Of a stretch of DNA of 64,000 nucleotides, positions 54,550-64,000 are shown one piece after another (positions within the stretch are counted from its first letter, which is position 1; each line of letters begins with the position of its first letter). The notes beneath the pieces were generated by a model. The model was not told where the DNA came from, did no database searches, and worked only from the letters and a program-made list of their open reading frames with translations. The stretch comes from Saxidomus purpurata (taxonomy: Eukaryota > Mollusca > Bivalvia > Venerida > Veneridae): contig JAFMSR010000019.1 in assembly GCA_022818135.1 (NCBI GenBank), forward strand, positions 1,051,728-1,115,727, read 5' to 3'. A program made the position numbers and the translations under genes.

Positions 54550-55290
54550 GGGAAACGCTATCTAGACAGAATTTGCCGCAGCTCTACCCTTCATTTGGTA
54601 CGCAAAATTAAAATCCTTTGGCAATTAAGAGGGTGGCACCTCCTACCAAAAAATCTCCTTTTAGACAGTAAATTCAAGTTTAACAGCATTATGGGAGAAA
54701 GGTTGAGGTCGGCCGTAGACGCCCCATTCAGGGCTAAAAGGGTCAGACCTTACAAACCCTGTAAAGTAAAGTATCATTTTGCTATTGCGACATGTTTTCT
54801 TGAACAGGTATAAATATCTCAGCGTTCTGGATTAGTTAGTCTATAGAGTTGAGATGGAGCTACTGAGTTAGTTCCTACTAGTAGAGTTAGATCGAGTTGG
54901 GTTGAGTTATGGGTTACATAAAAGTTTACTAAAATATTTCTGACTCTTAAACTATAATGACATATTTCGGCTTGGGACAAAATCATAAAACGGCGCTGAG
55001 TGTTTATATCTGGAAATAATATTTGAGTTTGATTCTACACAAAGTTTTGCTTTGTGTGTGTGTGTGTGTTTGAAACGGCGGACTTTCTCAATTCATTTAG
55101 CCCATCAATTATCGTGCGGTGTTATATATTTCCTTGAATAAAGGCGTTGGCACAATTGTGACCCTAAAAGGTATACAACTTAAATCCTGATCAGACGACA
55201 TTGTATTTGTCGTCTGCTTCAAGGAATAGTAGTTTAATAGATACTGTGATAGGAACGAACGGGTCCTGTGTGTATTAATTGAATCCAGAG
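54550..55290. other. non-coding; TG microsatellite
   Basis: A (TG)n run at about 55053-55069. The 88-residue basic frame at 54547-54813 is not recognised. An inverted pair AGACGACATTGTATTTGTCGTCTG lies at 55193-55216. Confidence 0.4.
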
Positions 55291-55297
55291 GTTCAAA

Positions 55298-55616
55298 GCG
55301 GCATTCCCTAAAAATGATGTCAATTTAAATAACTTCAAATGCGTAAATAGTGGAATAGTCCTAAAAGTGAAAGCTATACATAACAGTACCGTAAATCATT
55401 CAATTACATTTTTGGATCTATGTAAAGTTGTTGTTGCGCAGTTGATTGGTAGATAGTGATTTATCACAGACGGTTTCTATCTTGATATTTTGTGCAGGAA
55501 TAAGACGTTTTTCGATTTAATGTTGTTCTTTAACATTGTATTGTTTTATTATTTTTCATTCAGTTAACACACTATGTTTAGATAATATAATTAGCTCGAT
55601 GTTAGGAGTGCTCCTT
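55298..55616. mobile_element. second copy of the AAAGGGACATACCCTA-type MITE
   Basis: Starts AAAGCGGCATTCCCTA, ends TTAGGAGTGCTCCTTTAA; the interior matches the 54.1-kb copy ('aaatcattcaatta', 'gttgttgttgcgca'). More diverged. Confidence 0.55.
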
Positions 55617-56229
55617 TAATTTGTATAGTATGTCTTGCTTTTCAAATACTTACGCTCCGAAGCAGACGACAATGACAATGTCGTCTGACCAGAATTTATT
55701 ATGTTAGCTTTTTGGATCACAATTCTGCAAATCATGTAAGACAATGTCTTCTTTTCACAACATTCACATGCGTGAACTTACTATATTGGCCATTTTTAAA
55801 TATTTATGAAACTTTGAATAAAACTAAACAAAAGCAATGGAATAAATATTCTAAATACCGTTTTCATAGAACTCGGTTGACAAGTGTAATGTGCAATGAA
55901 ATAAAAATATGTATAAATGCTATGCCATAGAAAGCAAGTCATTTAAAATTCTAAGTTTATATTTCCAGTTAATTTGGTTACCATCCCAGAACATATATAT
56001 CTTGCAGTTAATCCGTTACAGTAAAGTGGTCATATCACAACATGTCAATTTCGGAACTGTATGTTTGGATTAAAAAACAAAAAATATATGAAAGCGGTCC
56101 TTGTGTCTGGCGATCTGAAAAGCGAAACTTTACTGTGTATTTTGTATTTTTGTGTCTTTTCAATGAATATCAAAACTAAAAAAAGTGTTTGCTTTGGGTT
56201 TGCCCCTTTCTGCACCATTATCAAAGGTG

Positions 56230-58210
56230 AAGAACATGGCCCTATATCGCTCAACTGGCTACCATTGGCTATAATACAAGGGCATCAATAGCAGGAAGGG
56301 TCAATTTTGACCTAGGTAACATGATTTGAACATTGTTGGAAGATGTCAACTAGGCAATGATACATGCCAAATATCAAATCTCTAGGCCATGTGGTTTAAG
56401 AGATAAAGTTTTTTAAAGTTTTTTCTATATAAGACTATATAAAAACAAGAGCCATGTTACACATGGTTAATCCCCCCGCCAGGAAAAAGTTACCTGAAGG
56501 TTGTACTTTCGTACATTTTACTTGGTGAGAGGAAATCCTTAAAAAGCCGTATAGTTATGGTCATGCTGAGTACAGTTTTCAAGTAAGTGGAAAAAGAATA
56601 AGGCAATGAAGAGAAGGTTTGCAAATTTATTAATGTTCATTATCAGTATAGGTATGATTTTTTCTATTTGACTAAAAGAAGCAAGGTGAGTTATTGTTCT
56701 TGCACACTGCACTTCCTACCAATGTGCTATGTCAGTGTATTAAGTTTGAAGAAAATCCCTCAAGTACTTTTTGGAGTTATGCTCTGGACAAAACTTTTAA
56801 AGTAAATCTGATAAAGGGAATAACTCTAAAAGTAGGCAAGGTAGGTTTTGTTCTTACACCTGCCTTCCTACCAAGTGCTATGTCAGTGTATTAAGTTTGT
56901 AGAAAATCTCAAGTACTTTTGGAGTTATGCTCTGGACAAAACTTTTTAAAGTAAATCTGATAAGGGAATAACTTAAAAGAAGACAAGGTAGAGTTATTGT
57001 TCTTGCACACTGCACTTCCTACCAATGTGCTATGTCAGTGTATTAAGTTTGAAGAAAATCCCTCAAGTACTTTTGGGTTATGCTTCGGACAAGTAAATCT
57101 GATAAAGGGAATACTCTAAAAGTGGCAAGGTAGAGTTTTGTTCTTGCACACTGCACTTCCTACCAATGTGCTATGTCAGTGTATTAAGTTTGGTACCTCA
57201 AGTACTTTTGGAGTTATGCTCTGGACAAAACTTTTAAAGTAAATTGAAAAGGGAATACTTAAAAGTAGGCAAGGTAGAGTTATTGTTCTTGCACACTGCA
57301 CTTCCTACCAAGTGCTATGTCAGTGTATTAGTTTGAAGAAAATCCTCAAGTACTTTTGGAGTTATGCTTGACAAGTAAATCTGATAAAGGGAATAACTCT
57401 AAAAGTAGGCAAGGTAGAGTTTTGTTCTTGCACACGCACTTCCTACCAAGTGCTATGTCAGTGTATTAAGTTTGAAGTAAACCTCAAGTACTTTTGGAGT
57501 TATGTCGGACAAACTTTTAGAGTAAATCTGATAAGGGAAAACTTTAGTGGCAAGGTAGAGTTATTGTTCTTGCACACGCACTCCTACCAGCTATGTCAGT
57601 GTATTAAGTTTAGAAAATTCAAGTACTTTTGGAGTTATGCTCCGGACAAAGTTTTTCAAGTAAATCTGATAAAGGATACTCTAAAAGTGGCAAGGTGGTT
57701 TTGTTCTTCACACTGCCTTCCTCCCAAGTGCTCTGTCATGTATGAAGTTTGAAGAAAATCGCTCAAGTACTTTTGGGTTATGTCCGGAAAAATTGGGACG
57801 GACCACGGACGGACAGACGGACGGACGGACGGACGGACGAAGGGCATACCCGCCTTCGGCGAGGGGATAAATAAGCGACACCCCGGCGGGTCAATTTTAA
57901 CCAGAAGGTCATTATTTCAACACTCTTGGTAAAGGTCTACCAGGTAATGCCACATGTTAAATATATAAGATCTACGTTTTGTGATTTCAAAAAAAAAAGA
58001 TTTTTAAAGTTTTCCTACATAAGCCTATGTAAATACAAGTGACCCGCGGGCGGGGTCAATTTTGACCCGGGGGTCATAATTTGAACAATCTTGGTAGAAT
58101 TCCACTAAGTTAAGATCTGCCGCTAGGTGTCTCTCCTGATCAGATTCCCGCCAAATTTTCTCGTTTTTATTAAGGCGTTTGCCCTCAGGCGACCGCCTTA
58201 AAAACAAGGA
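56230..58210. repeat. composite repeat with ~150-bp tandem array
   Basis: Opens with 'aacatggccctatatcgctca'. The tandem section (about 56680-57790) has roughly eight units containing 'ttcttgcacactgcacttcc' and 'atgtcagtgtattaagtttg' and 'caagtacttttggagttatg'. Units become shorter and more degraded toward 57700. It ends in (GGAC)n at 57794-57838 and 'cgccttcggcgagg'. The flanks (56460-56520, 57880-58200) carry 'gtcaattttgacc' motifs shared with 61.01-61.50 kb. Frames here are repeat translations. Confidence 0.85.
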
Positions 58211-58397
58211 TCAAAGCATCTAGGGGTGAAGACATGAAACATATCAGGATCAACGCATCGAGGGGTGAAGACATAAGACATATCAGGATCAAAACATCGA
58301 GGGGTGCAGACATTTAAAAAACCAAGATCAAAGCAACGAGGGGTGAAGACATTAAAAATTCACGATCAAAGCATCGAGTTGTGAAGACATTAAAATT
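58207..58397 (+). repeat. minisatellite, ~42-bp units x 5
   Basis: Unit 'ggatcaaagcatcgaggggtgaagacat' repeated five times with drift. Confidence 0.85.
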
Positions 58398-58671
58398 TCA
58401 GATTTGTTTACATATAATGTGGATCTTATGTTACTTACCCTTAATAACACAGCTGTGTTATCGATTATGCGATGCAGGTGCATTCCCACAATCTCGGTGC
58501 AGGTCCGTAAACGTTGCAGTACATAAACAACTCTTCTTTAAAAAGGAGGGTCAGTGCGAGTTTGACTATATGGAAGAGATAAATAGTTAGCTGTTATAGT
58601 AAAAAATTATATTCAGTTTTATATTTATGCAGTTAGAGGGTGCCAGTGTCAAAGAGTGAGAAAAATGTACA

Positions 58672-58740
58672 CCATGACCGGGACTCGAACCCGGAGTCCT
58701 TCGCTTACAGGGCAAATGCTCTTCTTCCTTTGCAAAGCAG
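58672..58740 (-). mobile_element. tRNA-like SINE head, minus strand
   Basis: The reverse strand contains GGGTTCGAGTCCCGGTCATGG with an upstream tRNA-like half. Remnant. Confidence 0.45.
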
Positions 58741-58859
58741 CGGTTTGCATATTTCCTTCCAAATTGTGATTACGCCGTACCGTGACATGTGCATCAGAAA
58801 AACAAAATTGTATTCTTATCAAAAATGTTACTCGAAATATTGACCGTTATTCACTGGTC

Positions 58860-59940
58860 GAGAAAGTATAATTACTCTACACTCATAATTAACATTAGTA
58901 TGGACGTAACAACATAATTATTGTGTTGAGAGATATGAACTATTAACGTACTAAAATTACAAAACTATTCCTAAAGGACTGAAAACGCAAGACTATTTTA
59001 TCACCTTTTTCTTGCGGTATTATCCAATTAAAAGGCGCCTTGCAGAATACATTTTCAATACAAAACATGTTATACATTTTACTAGTCATTCCATTGGCGG
59101 TTGAAAGGTTACCAGCTTCCAGTCAAAAGCAAGCTTAATACTGCTGCGCCGAAAAAAGAGACACTTAGTTATTGTTAAACAGTATGCCTAAAATCGATTA
59201 GACGACTCAGTAGTCTTATAGTGGATTGTGCCAATCAATTTCTAGATAACCTCAACAAAAAATAGCAGAATGAATTTAAAATGTATATCTTTCACTTTAT
59301 AAACAATGGTCATTGAATAAAACTTATTTAAGACAGTCAAAGGTGTCCCCCAAGGCTCCATTATCTAGTTCATCATTTGCATACTGGTTTCATTTCCCAT
59401 CATTTGTATAGTAATCTTATTACTAGTCAGCTGTGTATTGTCCCCTGACAATAATTTTTTTTTTAAAGCTATGCATGGTAATCATAGGTATTCACACTTA
59501 GATCTCAGCGCCGTGTTTTGGCCTACTATTTGGTAACCAACAAATCAACTTTGGCTATACTGGCTGGAATTGCAGTCAGGTAAATTTCTCCTATTTTCTG
59601 GCTTCAAATTTTATTTTTAGGCTGCGGGGACATGCCGGGGTCTCATCCAAATATCAAGCTAACATAAGTGCTCTTTTGGACGGACCTTGATAAAATTCTC
59701 ATCAAATCAAATCAAATCAAATCAACATGCATGGTATTGAAGTGCCGAGCGTTTTAGGAGAGAAAACATGTTTAAGTTTGCAAGAAATGTGCAATATTTT
59801 GTATTTAAATTTGTTCCAACATCTGCTTCGCTAAATATGTCTGACAGTGCTGCCTATCGATATAAGACACCTTATTATTAGTTTGCAAAAGATTTTGATT
59901 CTTATTATAATTATAATAGTTATTATTACTATTATCATTA
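58860..59940. other. intergenic, no gene seen
   Basis: Contains a short (AAATC)n run near 59701 and ATT-rich microsatellite at about 59903-59950. Confidence 0.4.
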
Positions 59941-59947
59941 TTATCAT

Positions 59948-60182
59948 TAGCTCATCTGAGCACGAAGTGCTCAAGGTAAGTTATTGTGATCGCCTGGTGT
60001 CTGTCTTCTGTCTGTCTGTCTGTCCACACTTGACCTTGTGTATGCAATAGAAGTTGCACTTTTTATTGGATCTTCATGAAATTTAGTCAGTATAATTGCC
60101 TTGATAAATTCTATGTCGAGTTTTAATATGGGTCATCTGGGGTCAAAAACTTGGTCACGGGGTGAAATCATAGACAAACCTT
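59948..60182 (+). repeat. single-unit copy of the AGCTCA...GAAGTGCTC repeat
   Basis: Starts TTAGCTCATCTGAGCACGAAGTGCTCA, where CTGAGCAC and GTGCTCAG form a perfect hairpin around GAA. One ~146-bp unit follows, breaking off at about 60182 where the 472-621 MITE family begins. Confidence 0.75.
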
Positions 60183-60183
60183 T

Positions 60184-60482
60184 TATAAATATAAAATAAA
60201 AGACTAGAATCAACAGAAGTAACAATCTAGGAAGGATATTGCAAAATTCGATTGAAAATGCTGGTTTAACGGCACCGCTACACTATATGTTTATATTGGA
60301 ATTTCAAAAGCGTTTGCAACGCTTTATTATTTGGTAGCGTGTTATTTCCAATCTACAGATACACTTTACAGGATTATACTGGAACCTTTTTATATGGCTA
60401 TATGTTCTAAATATGTTATTTTCATACAGTTTGAAGAACTTTATTTTTTTACCAAAATCTGAGAGCAAGCAGCTTTAAAGGA
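60184..60482 (+). mobile_element. partial, interrupted copy of the 472-621 MITE family
   Basis: 'aaagactagaatcaacagaagtaacaatctagg' and 'attgcaaaattcgattgaaaa' match 520-600. About 240 bp of other sequence follows before the right end CTGAGAGCAAGCAGCTTTAA (about 60460-60479). Confidence 0.65.
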
Positions 60483-60844
60483 TCAATGTGCGTTTTGCTT
60501 GCCATATTTATGTATGATGTATATATGCAAATAAATCTATGACATTTTCATTTCATGGTACATTTCACCTGTCGTGAACCCAGTCAAAAATTTCAAATGG
60601 TTTCAATTATCCTTTCTGTCTCTGTTGTATAGACAGTATGTCAATGTTCGTATTCTTAGTGTCATGAATGTTTCATAATGAGGAGTAATGCAATTTTATT
60701 CTAGTTAGTTCTGAAAAGAAGACTTGGTTTTTTTTCCCCTTGCTATACACACATTATTTAAAATAAAGCTTTTAGATTAATACATGAGGGAATAATTTAA
60801 ATTTGAAATGTTGACAGGTGTAATTGTCTGTCCATGGGTTTTTG

Positions 60845-62235
60845 AATGTTTAAAGAGGCATTCCCTACATCTATCGGTTTACATCCTCCAAACATAAATA
60901 CTGTGTTCAATGAACGTAAAATGATCAATAAATACAATTTTAAAGAACATCACATATCGAAAAAAAGCCACATTTTAGCATGAATAATTACCAAAGCTAC
61001 CTTCTAAAACAAGAGGGCCATGATGGCCCTATATCGCTCACCTGACTACCTTTTGCTATAAAAGGGTCATGATTCTAACATAATTCGTAGAGGTCCACTA
61101 CACAATGCTAAGTAACATTTCAAATATCTATTATCTGCCTGTCGGTTTAAGTTTTTCCTATATAAGCCTGTGTGAAATCAATAGCTTTCCCCCTCCCGGG
61201 AAGGGCTAATTTTGACCAGGGTTCAAGACTTGAACAATATTAGTAAAGGTCTACTAGACAATGCTATATGCCAAATATCTAAGCTCTAGGCCTTGTGGTT
61301 TCAGAGAAGAAGATTTTCAAAGTTTTTTCTATATAAGCCTATGCAAAACTAAGTGACCACCCGCGCGGGGTCAATTTTGACCCGGGGGTCATAATTAGAT
61401 CAGTCTTAATAGAGGTCCACTAGAAAATGCTGCATGCCAAATATCTAAGCTCTAGGCCTTGTGGTTTGAGAGAAGGAAATTGTTTTAAGTTTTAAAATAT
61501 ATGATGATAGCGCTACATTAAAACTAATACCATGGACCATGGGTTATTCATTGTTTTTCATAATTCATTGCCAGAATATAATTAATGTACACCAGAAATA
61601 AATAAACTAGATAATTCCATATATTTTAGATGTATTTAACTACAAACCGGGTATAAATAGTTGTGTTTTTAAAGGCAACTTTAGAGAAGCACTCAAAAAT
61701 GGTGTTCAATTAAGTAACTTCAAAAACATAAATAACAGAATATTTGCAAGTATCATTACTTAACATTTAAGGAAAATACCCTATAACTCATGCCAAACTA
61801 AATAACCTCAAAGGCATAGTTAATAGAATAACTTAACCTTAAAAAAATAAAGATATATTGCTGTGCCTTAAACCGTTCAATAATATGTATAGTTGTTGTT
61901 TAACAATAAATGGGTGGATGCCAGATGTAGGGTATGTCCCTTTTAAGTTTAATCTATACATTCCAGACATTATCGGTAAAATCAGCGTTTAAAGTATATT
62001 ACAGAACCCTAAAACATTCAATAGTCTATGTAAAGTTGTATAATTAAGGGTTGGATTATGATTTATAGTACAAATCCTATCAGTATATATAGTACAACTA
62101 AAATGATTCTGTATAATAAATTATGTTCTTTAAAATAGTATATCTTTGTCATTTTACGTTCACCGAACACATTATTCATGTTTCAAGAATATACTAGTGA
62201 TCTGCTAATTGTAAGAGTGCCCCTTTAACCAGTTA
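60845..62235. repeat. cluster of dispersed repeats and MITE copies
   Basis: Includes a 60.85-kb end ('aaagaggcattccctacatcta') and an 'agagggccatgatggccctatatcgctcacct' repeat from about 61010 to 61500. There is also a short MITE copy at about 61769-61945 (AAGGAAAATACCCTATA / TAGGGTATGTCCCTTTT) and a further related stretch to 62230 ending in 'gagtgcccctttaa'. No coding exon. Confidence 0.6.
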
Positions 62236-62642
62236 GAAACAAGACCACAGAACTACAAATAAAATGATACGTAACTCAGAAATTTTCCGGGAAACACAAA
62301 AGAAATGTCTATTCAAATATCTGATCGTCTTATAAATTTTGAGTTCAAACTTATAATTTGCAAACTAAATGCACTCAACGATAATGACATGCAAAAATGG
62401 TAACCCAACAGTCGTCTACAAAACATAGATTAATAATTCATGGTTAAGTAACTGTGGGTTACGAGAAGAGATTACAGATATTATATCACACAGTTCTAAC
62501 AAAGTTTAAAAGAGTGACAGCGCACTATCGTGACGTTACGAATATAATCTTAAACTAAGATACTCGTCTGGAATTTATATTTAATAACGGTGAAAGCTTA
62601 AACGAACTAAATTGCTTTTGGTACAAGGATTTTGACGAAACA

Positions 62643-62937
62643 ATGGTGTACTATTTTACATTAAGATATTTAGCATTTCTAATAATTGTACCAGTTGTTT
62701 ACGCGATATCGCATAAATATTCCCTAGCTGGTTCATCAAGTGTTAGATACACCGACATAATAGCTTATTATGAAAAAGCTTCTACCATGCAATGTTTGGC
62801 ATTATGCGATGAAACGGACACGTGTACGTCCGTAAATCATAATTTGGACACAGAGAGGTGTGAGCTTACCCCACACGTTCCAAGGACCCAGACTCCTGCC
62901 TCCGCAGCTGAACCGAATTGGAGAGTTTATTACAGCG
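62643..62937 (+). CDS. first exon of a secreted PAN/Apple-domain protein (gene continues past the window)
   Basis: 295 nt: 98 codons plus one base, donor AGCG|GTATTG, phase 1. Starts with a signal peptide (MVYYFTLRYLAFLIIVPVVYA). The mature part has the PAN/Apple signature MQCLALCDETDTCTSVNHNL followed by T..CEL (Cys-Cys-Cys-Cys with N(H/Y)N). In known proteins PAN modules bind proteins or carbohydrates. No second exon is evident before 64000. Confidence 0.65.
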
Positions 62938-62939
62938 GT

Positions 62940-64000
62940 ATTGTATTAGCATTATATTTTCTCGAATTTCCAACTTCGCAAAGGCCACACCAAATTAATA
63001 AATTGGTCTTCGGGATTGCCACACGATCTTTTTTCTTAAACACGAAAAAAATATTTTTTTTATGATTGGCTCACGCCCGCACCATAAAAAATAATCGGTT
63101 ATTATTTTTAGGGTCGCTATTGATAAAGGGCAAAGACGCGCATTTAAACGGTAAGATAATGGTTTTTACTCCGTCCGGAAACAATATAGTCACCCAAAGA
63201 ACACCTCGGAACATCCGTACTTAGGATGTCCGGTCACCGCGAATCACGGTGTTTCGGGAAATCCGCATTTGGGTCATGTCTTGAATATTTGTTATATTCT
63301 TTTACTGATTAATTTTTATTTATCGATACAAAAAAATGAGTTGATTCATTTCGAAAATGCCCGACTTCAAAGACACAGCAATCAATTTTACCGAAGGAGA
63401 GGACTGATTCGTCTTGTACGTCAGGCTGTTGATGAGTGCTGTGGTTTATAATGCAAAGGCATAAGTAATAGATAGAGTACTGTTTGCATAGCCTCCCAGT
63501 AATACTATTAACATACGAATAAACAGTGCTCTATCGGATTTGTGCTATGGGCAATTTCCTATACTATTATTTTGAAACCGTGCTCTTTTTCAGATAGATC
63601 ACAGTTTTAAGTTCCGCTCCCTTGCTTAAAGCACGGTATCAGAGATTTGTATGAATTTAACGCCCGTTTCAACCGTTTTTTTTGTCATTTCAAACAGATG
63701 GCCAGTTTTCCTTACCATCGTCCCTAGGAAGAACAAGTACTAGACCCCTATATTCCTTTAGAAACTGCCAACTTTTTCACATAAAGAGACATGGTCGGTA
63801 GCAGGGCTAGAACCCATAACCCTCAATCTGCGAGAGGTTACAGTGGTTTCAATTGAGCGACTCGAAAATGGCTACAAAAATGTATACCTTTTCAAGCCGC
63901 TATGCTCCGAAGCAGACGTCCGGTCTGCATTTAAGTTCTTAACAGTTTGGATTCACCCCTATTCAAAGAAATAGTCTTGGCCAAATTGGAAGATAGAAGA
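62940..64000. other. intron or 3' flank of the PAN gene; SINE remnant near the end
   Basis: No second exon recognised. About 63790-63862 on the minus strand contains GGTTATGGGTTCTAGCCCTGC, a tRNA-like B-box region from a SINE. Confidence 0.4.

Noticed and set aside
57450..57752. 100-residue frame
   Set aside because: Translation of the ~150-bp tandem array at 56.7-57.8 kb.
58672..58740. tRNA-like sequence considered as a tRNA gene
   Set aside because: Only the B-box half is convincing; no complete cloverleaf by eye.
63170..63280. Possible inverted repeat (GTCACCCAAA ... TTTGGGTCAT) around 'acatccgtacttaggatgt'
   Set aside because: Arms are short and imperfect; not enough to call an element.

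Overview
This is an A+T-rich, intron-rich eukaryotic window. Complement-control-protein (CCP/sushi) exons, a fibrinogen-related domain (FReD), an apolipoprotein-L-like protein, tRNA-derived SINEs and abundant small inverted-repeat elements suggest a lophotrochozoan, most likely a marine bivalve mollusc. That placement is inference from gene content and repeat style; no species marker was seen. Nothing looks bacterial, and no true tRNA or rRNA gene was found. Exon boundaries were placed by hand from GT/AG sites, reading frame and intron phase.

Layout. 1-12.6 kb is non-coding: short inverted-repeat elements, a palindrome next to a GTGAATTC-type simple repeat, and a 195-bp direct repeat. 12.69-13.38 kb is a single-exon ApoL-like gene. 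17.96-38.96 kb is a large + strand gene, 'receptor 1': a transmembrane exon, CCP-rich exons mostly carrying two domains each, and four exons that build a C-terminal FReD. Its introns hold a dead mariner transposase, a 6.0-kb terminal-inverted-repeat element with a SINE and another inverted-repeat element nested inside, and an array of ~146-bp repeats. 43.89-50.97 kb is a paralogue, 'receptor 2': a cytoplasmic tail with several tyrosine motifs, a transmembrane segment, three CCP domains and a Cys-containing C-terminal head that I cannot assign to a family. 51-62.5 kb is repeats, including a LINE reverse-transcriptase remnant, a ~150-bp tandem array and an inverted-repeat family. At 62.64 kb a signal peptide plus PAN/Apple-like exon begins a gene that runs off the window.

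Functional reading. The two receptors share a type II plan (N-terminus inside, one membrane span, CCP stalk, C-terminal head) and carry different heads, FReD versus unknown. In known families CCP and FReD modules are extracellular recognition modules, and tyrosine-rich tails can recruit SH2 proteins, so a pair of innate pattern-recognition receptors is a reasonable inference. The ApoL-like gene and the secreted PAN-domain gene next to them would fit an immune or recognition neighbourhood, but that is only suggestive.
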